From: Bugula neritina
Taxonomy: Eukaryota > Bryozoa > Gymnolaemata > Cheilostomatida > Bugulidae
Direction of reading: 5' to 3'
Length of the DNA stretch: 64,000 nt
Assembly (NCBI GenBank): GCA_964035545.1
Contig: OZ037768.1
Span: 12,170,741-12,234,740 of the forward strand
Below are positions 32,838-45,100 of the stretch, one piece after another. The notes below the pieces were generated by a model. It did no database searches, had not been told where the DNA came from, and was given only the letters and a program-made list of their open reading frames with translations. Position 1 is the first letter of the stretch. The number at the start of each line of letters is the position of its first letter. The position numbers were made by a program, and so were the translations under genes.

Positions 32838-34684
32838 ATATCCAGTTTATGTTATTTCTATCCTGGTCGGTGCTATTTTTATACAATGTGCTTACACTTT
32901 AATCACTGGTTTACTGTATAACAGTTTATTTAGAATTTTCTAGTGCCCTATATATCAAACATTGTACGTGTGTGTTATTATGTACGTTTTTATTTATATT
33001 AACAGTTGATTAATAGGTATGCGGCTTTTATAATTAACTCACTCTGTCTCATTGCTCTTCCTTACATATTGATGCTATTTTTTTATTCTTGACTTTATAA
33101 TCAAAATATTAATTTTCTTTGCAGATGGTTTTTGTTTACTCCTTTCTAACTTTGGTGGAACCGTTCACGCAATATACTAATATATGCAATAGCATGCTGT
33201 ACCAGGAAATCTGGAAATTGTTTTCAAACTGACACAGCATAAGGAACTAGTGTCATTTAGACTGAATGATAGAAAAATAGTAACAAGTATAGTTTGGTAG
33301 TTTGGAGCCCTGCAAAACATATATAACTTACATGACTTGTGTTTGTATGTTATATTGATATTTGCATTTTGATGTTGATGAAAAGGCATAGTTTCATAAA
33401 TTCAATATATTTTATTTAAAAAGAAATTTTAATGGATAAACTCACAAGGTAAAGATGCCAGTTTTCCAAAAAAATTGTTTATAATAACTCATATTTATTC
33501 ATACACTATAGTTAGTATTAGTTCATTAGTCTGCCTATATTGGCTATGAGGAAGTGGTTCAGAAAATAAAGAAACAATATAGTTTAAAATTATGGATAAG
33601 AGAGATTTTAAACAACCAAAACATGCTATAGATGAACTTCAATAAAGGGGCTAACAGAGCACATATATTTTCATGCTTTAGTCAAGAAGCATTTAAATGC
33701 TGGAAGATGGAAATAGAAAAAGAGAAACCTTAATAATTCTATCAAAATGTCACAGAGAAGTTTCCAGATAGGATAGGAGCATCTGTTAACTGTGCAGTTC
33801 ATCTACACATTAGATAGTATTAGCTGTAGTATAGAATGGCTTGTGTAGAATATCTAAAATCCATCTGAATTGAGCTCTAACCTCATTCATTTTTCTGAAC
33901 ACAGCAACAGAAAAACTTCAAAATTCTATTTTTTCGATTTTGGTGTGTGACCGGTTCTTGAACAGATTCAAACTCTGCAAAATATAGTTTCTATGTGACA
34001 CATATATAATAATCACTTCTTCACTAACAATGAACTTCTGGCTGAATTAAGAATACTTACCATTATGAGCTTCAATAGATGCTTTAACAGAAGGTGGTGG
34101 TTGTGTCTCCTTGATTGATGGGCTGATTATGTTGAGAGAGTCTCCACAGGCTACTAACATTTCGTTACATTTCGTTACATTCTGCAGAATATATCAAATG
34201 TGTTGCAGTGTGTAATTGTTGGTTTAGAATCAATATTTTAAATTTGTCATAAACTATCTACTAATTTTTTGTTGACAATAGGAATTTCTTGTCGTTTGCC
34301 TATAAATTTTCCTTATTAATGAGCATTGCCAATTAGATATATTAAAACTTTTGTGGATGGATAAAATTGATGAGCTCAATAGGCCCATACTTGTAAACCA
34401 AAACTTTAATGATAATATATTTTAGATATTACTTCAAACATGGACAAGCTGTTAGAATTACATATTATATTTCTATTAACATTTTGCATTCCTCCACATC
34501 TAGTTTCTTTACAACCATTCATTAGCTTTAACATTTACCAGACACACCAGACAAAAGTTTTCCCTCATTAGTTTTTCGGTTCTGAGCAGAACCTTGTTTC
34601 ACAGATCTGTTCTCCTTAACAGCATTTTTTACATTTTGTACAGCAAAAGTTGTGATTCTTACTTTATGAAGGTTACAAATTGCT
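32838..34684. other. 3' flank of the DAGL gene and intergenic sequence
   Basis: No ORF I can support. The DAGL 3' UTR must start here. An AATAAA near 33564 is one possible polyadenylation signal, with no other support. Confidence 0.4.
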
Positions 34685-35502
34685 CTACAAAAAGAATAGA
34701 TATTGCTTATCATCACAACCAATGATTCCTTTAAAGGCAACCAGTAGATAGTTGGCTGCTGTTTCATTCACTGAAATAAATGTGTCTTGCATTTGATTTT
34801 TTGCTAATTCCAGTTTCATATTTTGGTGTGATAGTGCTTTAATCATGCCATGAGTGGTTTGCATCCTCTTTTAACTAAAACCTTTGAGGGGCTTGATAAT
34901 TTTGCAATGCTCAATGTCAGTGTTTGCTGCAACATCGAAATGCAAATGATACAATGTGGAAACTTATGGTAAAGATAGTACAAAGTGACATCGTAGAGCC
35001 ATGTAAAGATTCAAACTTAATGTAATATATTGGAAAAGAAAAGGAGAGTAGTTAATTAAACATACGCATAATTATCTTTGAACGAAGGTCAAGTTTGTGT
35101 ATTTTAGGGCGAGCTCCAGTTCCTTCAAACGCTTTTAGGAAGTCCTTCAGCTTGATTGGCTTTAAGGCTTGGTAAGATAAAGGAGCTTTTCTTCTGGAAT
35201 TCTTCTCTGGTTCTTGCTGATCTTTTGGATGCGGAGGGGGAACTGATATGTTTGTAGAGGACCTCCGGTGCCAGCAAACACCCGCACATCCGCACTCATT
35301 CCAGGGCCATGTTTCATTATTCTCACTCAGTTGGTTTTTGACTTCATTTTGTTTGCCTGAGCCCAAATCTTTATAAACCAGAGTTTTGTCAAGATTTGCA
35401 ACAGCTGAGAAATTATTTGGTGTAACTTCACAAGAACACAATGGAGTGTGTGTTGAAAGCACCTCTGCTTTCTTTGAATCATTCTCCTTTTTGTCTTTGC
35501 TG
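34685..35502 (-). CDS. Possible three-exon gene fragment of unknown function
   Basis: Three minus-strand pieces join in phase: 35066-35502 (starts after a TTTGGTAG acceptor, ends at a GTATGT donor), 34882-34926, and 34685-34770, which ends in TAG. The first exon encodes about 145 residues: a charged start (SKDKKENDSKK), a Cys-rich middle (CSCEV, NECGCAGVCWHRR), a Pro-rich stretch (VPPPHPKDQQEPEK) and a basic tail (ALKPIKLKDFLKAF). The last exon ends FKGIIGCDDKQYLFFL. No family is recognised. The 5' end is missing: the first exon begins with an acceptor, not a Met. The two short downstream exons may be chance matches to splice signals. Confidence 0.35.
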
Positions 35503-35520
35503 CTACCAAACAAGATTTTA

Positions 35521-35805
35521 TAGGTAATAATGGCACAGGTAAAAATGACACAGATAATAATGGCACAAATAAAAAAGTAGGTAAAACTGGCACACTTATA
35601 TTAAATACTTCCAAACCCCAAACCCCAAAAACCCCGCCCGAATCATATAATAATCTTCCACCCCAAAACTCCAACACAAACGCAACCGCCCAAACCCCAA
35701 CATTGAAAATGTATCATTTTTACCCACTTTTCCATTTGTGCCATTATTACCGGTGTCATTTTTACCTGATTACTGATGCTATTTTTACGCACCGTTTTTA
35801 CGGGA
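35521..35805. repeat. Imperfect foldback made of GGTAAAAATGACAC-like units
   Basis: Left side: GGTAATAATGGCACAGGTAAAAATGACAC. The right side (about 35710-35800) is its reverse complement with differences (GTGCCATTATTACCGGTGTC). A C-rich spacer with repeated AAACCCCAA lies between. It adjoins the acceptor of the hypothetical exon at 35502. Confidence 0.65.
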
Positions 35806-38800
35806 CACCACCAAATAAATATTCAATAATTCAACACCATTATTTAAAAGTATTTGATGTTGCATTGAGTTGTACTATATTATAACACTCAACATGTAAA
35901 AAGTCTTCAGTATTCAATTTTATAATTGAACTACCAACATCTCAGTATTAATAGATTCACAGAAAATATGTCTGTATGAAACTTATTCTAACTGTTGGAC
36001 TCTGCCTTGGCTGCTCAGAGCTTTCTTTCTCAGCCGAGAATATTGTTTAATGACTAGTCCAAGCTAAATAAAGTTATACAATATCACCTCCCACTTACTG
36101 TAATAAATAATTATCAAACTCAATTAGCTAAATATTTTCCAATAGTGAACTACAGCGAAATTTAAAAAAAATTAAAGCAAAGACATCATATGTATAACAT
36201 TGTCAAATGATAATAATAACAGGAAATTATGTAGCTTGTTATTATCTTTATTGGAGAATAAATCTTACCAGTATAACTCCACTGTCAGGTGAGTGGAAAT
36301 CAGCAGGTGAATCAGATAGCAGAGGAAAATTACAAACATATTTGAATTGAAATTATCAAATATAATCAATATAATGAAAAAATCATGAGAATTCTACATT
36401 TAGTAGCAGCAATAAACTGTTATTTTGTAAACTCAGTAGACACTCAATTAAGGCATCGTTGCGTCACTCATTATATCATCATTCATTATTGAACGTTTTT
36501 TGAATATTTTGTTTTGCTATGTTAACAGCCTAACTAAGTAATTGTAATAATAGAAGACTGAAATGTCTAGATTTAAATGAAGTAAGAAGTTGTAGTGTGC
36601 TAATTTCTTCTCAAAATTTCCCTCTTTGCATATTTAAAAAGAAATATTTTCTAGCTAGATTTATATTGCAGTTTTAGCCAATAATACAATCAACCTTGTG
36701 AAAAGTATAGTTTCAAACAAGCTTTGACTTGTACATCTGCAATACGTGAATCTGAAATATAATTGCATCTGTTAGGCCGTGTCTTTTCAACTCAGATGAC
36801 TTTGTTGAAACATAAAATTAGAGTTTTGAAAGATTTTTGCAGCTGAGGTGGACACCTTTGTTAACATAGTAACAAAATATGCAGAAATAGTATGTTGACT
36901 ACAATACTAGATAGTTGCATATTCAACAGAACTGAATTTATTGTGCTGACTATAAATGTTACCGTTTAATGATTTCATCAGCCCAAGTAACCAGAGTGTG
37001 TTATTGTAGTCTGGTTAGTAAATAGTAAGACTTACTGCAAATGAAATATTATAGTCAGTAATTGCTTTTGGGAAATGTATCCTTCTGGTGATGGAACTAC
37101 TTCAGCAGCTCTATAGAGTTGAACATAAATTATTTGATATAAATTTACAGCTTTTTATGTTTTACTAGCCAAATCTTAAACTACCTAAATTTGTATAGTA
37201 TGTTTTATGAGCACAACTTAGTCATCTTTATAGTAGAACTCACATCAAATTGAAGTTGCCTTCCTACTTCATAATTCTGTACTGTATAAATTACACTAAA
37301 TATGCAATTTATTTTCACGAAGCATAAAAATGGTCGTTTAATATACATGGTGTAGGTGTTGTTAAGCAAAGCACAAACAGAGACATTCTCTCTTGACATC
37401 TCTAGTTGGCTAGTAAACATGGTATGGTGTCTGAGAGCTAAGCACAATTGTAGCTCTCAATAAGGGTAGTACTAAACACACTAGCTGTGACGCCCTCTTT
37501 CTAAGTTGTCTGCCCCTGTATAGGCACATGCCCTCATTGATGATGGTTAAAGTTTAAATGTTGCTCCGATGGCAAAAAATGTGTCGAGGGGGGGGGGGGG
37601 GTATTACTACACAGCTCTAGTATTTGCGTAGCCAGTTTTCAAGTTCAACTCTATCTCTTTAACCTCTACTTCTTTTGAATCCTCCATTCTCATCGTCTTA
37701 GACAATAAGCACAGCGTTTTGGTGTTACATCTGGAATATCTAGGTAATGCTTATTCAAATTCAATGTTCTTGTTCCTTTATCATCTACCTTATCTAGGTC
37801 TATGTTGTCTTTTATCAGCTTTTTAATTACTTCTGTTATATCCTCTGAGAAATTCATATTCGTATCTATAGATTGGGATCCTGCAGCATTAATAATACTT
37901 GTTTTTGCTACTCACTCCAACATGCAACTGCGAGCTCACACTATCCTTACTACAGGTACATTAGAACTAGAGCTTGCTCAAATGTGATGAAATATGTACA
38001 TAAAGTAAATAACCAACCTCAATGGATAGTGACAACAATAATTGTGACACCAGAAAATAGGCAAAAGTTTTTAAATGTGAAGAAGTTTTAGGAAATCAAA
38101 TGAAAAACATAGCTGTAATTATCGTCTATTGTGCTTACTGGTTAGCTAACTTCAAGTTGACACATAGAAGACTTGTGACAAGTACCACAATAAAATAATG
38201 CACTGTATGCTTTATATTTATGCTATTGATTAGTATTTTGACTGCTATGCATTAGTATAGCCAGTTATTACTATAATAATATATACTTTGGAAATAGTTT
38301 TTGTTTGCATAAAATGTTTGTGCTTGTAAATATAGATCTTACATTATTTTATATTGCATGATAAATTTTTACAAAATTATTTAAGTCAATATAATATGCT
38401 AACCTATAGCAGTAATATAGCTGTGTCATTGCGTGTGCTTCAACAGTGGTGGGTTGTGCTTCAAAAGAAGCCGGGCTAATCTATTTGTAACTTAATGTTT
38501 GCCCTTGCACACTTCGAAAATTACCGACAAAACAAAACAAATAGATTCAATTTAAATTGTTACAAATAGTTAAATCAACTCAAATATATGTGCATAGCAA
38601 TATTTAAATAATTGTGCTTATCATATGATATAATATGTGGTGTTAATGAATGTATTATTGTAGGCTATGCATAATTTATGCATATATTATTCAGCGCAGC
38701 AATTAAACTTACATTTAAACATTCTACTGTTTTTAAGTGCTTCACATGTGATTGCTTGAATGCTCTAGAGTTTATAGTCTAAACTCTAGTCTCTAGAGTC

Positions 38801-39114
38801 TAGTAAATAAAGAATACTCAATGGGCTCATCCGGAGCAGCTGCAGTTTGCACAGCAAAACACATCACAAGAATATTATTACCACGTGATTTTGATTGCCC
38901 ACTCAGATTTAAGCGCACGTGTGTTCCGTTTAGTGCAGTTATCTAATCATTGCGCACGTGCATAATTTCGATTTAAAAGGCAGCGGAAAATCAAATTAAT
39001 ATAAGACTAAGACTGCAAGATTAAGTATCAGTATATGGTGAACCTAATAACTAATGTCTTTTCTCCTGCATTTATATTTATATAAACTAATCATTGATTT
39101 TTACCAACACAAAC
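35806..39114. other. Intergenic region
   Basis: AT-rich with no gene I can support, apart from the transposase-like remnant at 37690-37911. A run of about 15 G occurs near 37588. The segment 38,890-38,960 has several CACGTG-like/GCACGTG words near the start of the MOV10L1-like gene and may be its promoter area. Confidence 0.4.
37690..37911 (-). pseudogene. Open fragment resembling a piggyBac-type C-terminus (tentative)
   Basis: A 73-codon open stretch on the minus strand, bounded by TGA stops, reads NMNFSEDITEVIKKLIKD, then RTLNLNKHYLDIPD and KRCAYCLRR. A His-rich lead into an R-C-x2-C pair recalls the C-terminal end of piggyBac-like transposases, but the match is short and no DDE core is seen. 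It could equally be an exon of an unknown gene. Confidence 0.2.
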
Positions 39115-42100
39115 ATGTTCCGGATTGCTCGAGTCATAATTAATTTTATCTCTGAAACGCTAGCTCAGCCTGAGCAAGATGAAGATCAAGATGTGGAGAC
39201 TCCAGGCCCAGCTCCTTCGGCTTCTAGTTCTAGTTCTAACTTCAAGTTTAGGTCCCAGTCTCACTCTGAGCACAATTTTAATGTAACTAAAAGCGGTAAG
39301 GTTTGAAAATTCAAATCGAAAATCACAATTGCTATACAAATAGAAATACTAATACTAATAGTAATACTAAAGTAATAGTAATAGTAATACTAATACTAAT
39401 ACTGTAATAGTAATACTCATAGTCATAGTAATAAATATAAATTATAATTATAAGTAATGGCTGCTAAGTTCAATTTGATCTTAAAGTTCATTTTTACGAT
39501 GATAAAGATTGAGTTAAATTATTGTTAATGTTATACCTAATCTTATACTTATAGTATCTGCATTGTACTTACCGTTATACTAATACTTATACTTATAGTT
39601 ATGCTACTGAGTATCAGTATGATTACCACTATGGAATTAAATTATAAATACAACGCTAACGGTAACCTAAATTTACAATAAATATTATTAATATAATCAT
39701 TATTATTATTATTATAAAAACTATAACTTATACTTATAGTTATATTTATAGTAAACTAAAAGTAAATCACTAAACGCAGTATTTATATTATAAATTCTGG
39801 TTATAGCATAGTTATAGTAATGCTTTATTTAGTATTATTGTTATTTGTTACTATACCTGTACCTGTACCTATCCCTTGGTCAGGACCACCGTTGGGGTAC
39901 CACTGTTGATCTTGGCAACCAGCTCTCTCCATCCCTTTCTGTTCTCTGTCCTCCTCAAGTTGTCGCTCAGTGTCTTTCTGGTCCACTCTGTGATGTTGTT
40001 CTCCCATCTCTTTTTCTGCCTGCCTCTCCTTCTCCCTCTTTGTACAGTTCCTTGTAGGATTGTCTTGGCAAGTCCTGTGGATCTTGTGACATGCCCATAC
40101 CACTTCAGTTTCCGTCTCTTCACAGTAGTCAAAAGATCTTTGTGATGTCCCACTGCGTTTGTGACTCTATTCCGTACTTCAACATTTGTGATGTGGTCTT
40201 TGTAGGAGATGCCTAGGAACCTGCGGTAGCATCTCATTTCAGTTGCCTGTACTCTCTCCAAATCTGCTGTCAGTGTCCATGACTCACAGGCGTACAAGAA
40301 TATGGAGATGACCAGTGATCGCATCAGTCTGATTTTTGATCTGAGCGTGATATTTCTGTCATTCCAAACAGGCCTCAGTTTTGTCATGGCGGCTGTTGTT
40401 TGCGCGATCCTGGAGAGAATTTCAGGCTTTGATCCTTCATCTGATACGACTGACCCAAGGTACTTGAAGCTCTCGGCAGTTCCAAGTTTCTCGCCATTGA
40501 CTTTGATGTCTGTGTTGATGCCGTCGGTATTGTTGGTCATCAGCTTGGTTTTCTCGGCACTGATCTCCATGTCATACGCTGCTGAGGTTGTGTCCAATCG
40601 CTCTACAAATTTGGCGAGCTCTTGTTCTTCCCCTGCTAGTCAGTCAATGTCGTCGGCAAAACGCAATTTGGTAATTTTTCTGCCTCCAATGCTGACTGTT
40701 CCATTGTGCTCTTCTAGTGCGTCAGTCATGATTCTTTCCAAGAAGATGTTGAAGAGAGTTGGAGAAAGCAAACAGCCTTGTCTAACCCCGATCGTTGTCC
40801 CTAACCAGTCCCCTGTGCTTCTGTTGAGGTAAACTGCGCTGGAGGCCTTGTCATATTGTTGTTTTATGGTGTTGATCAGATTGGCGTTGATGTTATACAT
40901 CCTCATGGTTGCCCACAAAGCTGCATGCTAGACTCTGTTGAAGGCCTTCTTAAAGTCCACAAAGACATGGTAGAGGTTTTGTTGGTGTTGGAGGTACCTC
41001 TCGCACAGTATTCTAAGTTTGAAGATCTGTTCTGTTGTACTGCGCCCTGCTCTGAAACCTGCTTGTTATTCCGCAATGATCTTCTCTGCTTGTGGTTTCA
41101 GTCTGTTCAGCAGGATCTTCAACATGACTTTACTGGGGTGACTTATTAGGCTAATAAGTGCGGTAATTCTGGCACAGCTGTAGGTTGCCTTTCTTGGGGA
41201 GCGTGATCACCAGTGATTGTGTTCATTTGTTACTATAGCTTATAGTAAATGTAATACTAATACCATTGCTATTACTAATAGTTATGCTTAGAGTTATAGT
41301 AATTCAGTAATTGATAACTTCTAGTTAGTAAATGTAATTTATAAACTTAAGTAGGTATAGTATAACCAGAACTTGTAGTAGGCCTACTGCATTTACTATA
41401 AATATAAGTTATATCTCTTATGATAAATATTGTAAATTTAAGTTATACTTAGAATTTAATTTTGTAGTGGTAATAATATGATACCCATAGCCTATAGCGA
41501 TAAGCCATGGCAATAGTCATGATTACGGTACTCATGCTTATACTCGTACTTATAGTAACTCTAGCTTGAATTTAAAGATCATAATTATAATTTAAATGGC
41601 CATCATTTACTTTAGTTTTACTGCTTGCATGACAAATGGCATAATGGAAATAAAATTTTGATTAAATAAGTTCTTGAGTATATTGATTATCATATTAACC
41701 TAATAATTATAATAATAATTTACTTTAGCTTTAAGTAATAATCTCAACAAATGCTTATCATTATTATCATGAAACTTATAAAATTATAATGTATAAGTTG
41801 CAAATTTTTGTAATTTATACATTATAATTTCAACATAAAACGGTGGCTCAGGGTTATAGATGTTGATTTGGGATGTGATTTTTTTATTATCACTATCAGT
41901 AAAATGGATTACTCAACATTTTTACTACAATATACTGTAATGTATATATTGTGAAAATAGATTAATGAATATGACCAGCCATTTTTAATAATTTTCATGA
42001 TACCAATGTAATTCTAATTTTATTTAAATGTTCACTTGTTCTCTAAAATATAAAAAGTAAAACTCAATATTGAATATTTTTTTATTTTAAAATATTTACA

Positions 42101-45100
42101 TAAGTGTGATTTTCCAAGCATCTACACTCTACACTCTACAGCAAGCTTCATAGCTGCAATACTAGTTTAAAGTTTCAATAATCACCATCTCTGTTTATTA
42201 ACCATTGTTTTATCGTGCCTTTGTTGTTTCACCATTTCTACTTGCAGTAAAAGTTATAGTCATTTTATAAAGAAATTTTCGTAATTAGTATTTATATCTT
42301 AGATATTTTCAATTTGACTTTAATAACGACTATTAGATTTAGATATTGACCGACAAAAATTAATAGACCCTTTTCAGAAGTCCCCCCCCCATATCCCCAG
42401 AGTTGTGTCCTCCCAAAGTGACTAGGTTGAACCTTTGTATAAAGAGCAAACTCATTACAAAAGTTAAAGTTTGGCTGCTACCTAAAGTTCTAGTTATGCT
42501 ATAGAATTGTTTTTTTCAGAATTTAGGAGATAGGTATTTTGGTATAGGCACACATATTAACAGTTAAAAATTTTTTTTTAAATATTTCTTCATAGAGAAT
42601 TTTGACAAAAATAAACTTGAAAGCATTTTGGTAATTTTGGTTACTGAGCAATGCTGAAGTGGCACTTTGGCATTGCTCAGCAACCAAGACCACAGAGTTG
42701 AGTTCAAGTTTATTTTGTTCAACAATTTTCATTTTGGAAGGACACAACTCTTTAATTGTAAGGGGGACATTGGGGACCTCTGAAAATGGTCTATTGACCT
42801 ATAAAACATTAGGTTTTGTGTTTTTTTTTGTTTGTTACTTGATATCAATGCATATAAATGTATTTGTCTTTATATAAGGTCAATATACAATCTTGGGAAT
42901 TGATTAATATTTAGTTCATATTTAGTTCTCACCATTGAACCTCTCAGCTATTTTAATTATAACATCCAAAAATGTCACTTCACATTCTTAAAGCCATCAT
43001 CAATAGTTTATGTCTCATACACAGGATTTTTCTACGGTTAATTTTCCTAAGAATTTGTTCTATAATGTTTAAATGTTAATTTTAGCTAGACCTTAGCAGA
43101 ACAGGCCTATGGCCTATAGGTCAATGTAGTCCACTGTTCCAACACAGTTAGTTTAAGGTCATTACTTTCCAGATTCAAGCACTGCTTTATGTTATATATA
43201 AACGGTTTCCAGGGGATAGCTCGAACAGTTTTTGTCTCACATTAACAAATTTTACATGAAAAGATAGCTCTTGCATTCCTCTTTCATATACTTTTTTAAT
43301 TTTTCAATAAAAAATTTTCTGAGAAAGTTGTTGCATAATAAGTAAAATTTTACACCCTCCATGTTCCACTGCTGTAGCACAGGGGATTCATTTTATAAAG
43401 TCTAAAAGTTAAACTTGACATTCCTTGATATGTTTTCTCTAATATACTTTCTTTGTTTTTTGAAATTCTGTTTATGCTCTTCACAATTTGGTAAAAACAT
43501 ACACCATTTTGCAAGTTTCACTGCAATTTTCTAAATTCTTCATATGGTGGTTCTAGCTACGCTCCTGTGACTAATTATAACATTCCTAGTACGTTTGCCG
43601 CTCTGCGCTATCACAATAACATATAGTACCCTCTCGCACAAATTGGCAATCTATTGGATTTCTGCCAATATAATGTTCCCTGTTTTACATTAGCGCTTAG
43701 CTGAATCATCTCACTATGTTACAATAATATATTGAAAATGCCTCAGCACAACATAATTCTTTGTTTGTTTGGCAGAGTTAATTTCAGCTAAATCACTTCA
43801 CTTTGCAGTCTTGTCAGCAGGTGTACTTTCAGTTTCTCTAATTCGCATATGATTATTTTAAGTACATTGTATTCTATAAGATCAATTTAAGGTTTAGTCC
43901 AGTGTTCAGTATCTAATTATTATGCATGTATGTTGTCTTACTGTTGAACAAAAGTTGAAAAAAAACTTTACAATTATAGCCATATTTATTATACATGCGT
44001 AGGATTTGCATAAGTTGATAAAAAAAATTGCAACAAAACAGGGTTGAACCATGACCAACCAACTCCTCGCTGACGCCTCTAACCTCTGGACCACGCAGTC
44101 ATCGATATTACAAACGCGCACTATATGAGTAACTATCATTACATGAATATTTCGCGCGCAAATGGGTTATAATTATTAGGCTGTCAATTGATGCTGATAG
44201 CAGTCAACTGTTGCAATAGTCTCAGGTTACTAGCAAAGCTAATGGTTTTGAACAAATAACCCAAAAGTTTAAAAAATAAGTAGCTTGCGTAATGCTAGCT
44301 ACAAAAACAGGTCTGAAATAGACTGGTAAAGCAAGCTCTTATTGTAGAGTTTGCAGATGTGCTCTAAAATAAAACTTAAACTGTATGCTATTACATAAGT
44401 ATTTGTATGCGAGAGATAAATGGACATTACTGAGTTTCTGGAAAACAACATACTTGAAGTTAACTTTGACAATGGTGTGTTATTTTCATCATACACTAGC
44501 ACAGATAGGGCCTATAGCATAAATCTCTAATCATATGAATCTTTATGAAGCCCACAGCTCATGTAAGGGTGGCAAATGTAATTTGAAACTAAAAATTGTG
44601 TTGCTGCATTGTGTCTAAGGTATATTAGAGAGCAGAATTTGGTTTTACTAGCCTACCCCAACGGCATTCTACAATGCAGCTTATATGCTGGCAGTTGTAA
44701 TAAGTACTGTCAATAGCAAGGTTACTATCACTGCTAGCTCTGTGCAGTATGTAACCTCTTGAATAATTGCGCCAATTTTAAACTCTTGGAAGTTGGCCAA
44801 GTTATCATATCGCAGCCAGCCACCGGAGACAAAGCATCAGAGCTATTCATATAATATTATACTGATGCACTTGGTAGCAGAGTGGCTAATCTAATATAGT
44901 TCATAGTTCAACACCCTTTACTTTGGGAATACAGCCTCTTTTTTTAGGTTTACCTTACAAAGCATGAACATATCTAAACTGATATTCTGATAATTTAGAG
45001 GTACATTTTGAAAACTAGGTTAATTGCACTTGTTTGCACAACAACAATAATAAAATAGATATTACGCAGTATAATAAAAACACACATAATACTATATAAT

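Noticed and set aside
37580-37605. G homopolymer (also C runs near 26530 and 42384) as a quadruplex regulatory site
   Set aside because: Simple homopolymers, likely slippage products; nothing ties them to a gene.
40302-40832. 176-aa plus-strand ORF
   Set aside because: Antisense shadow of the RTE-like reverse transcriptase.
44038-44103. Functional tRNA gene
   Set aside because: No closing acceptor stem or anticodon arm can be formed.
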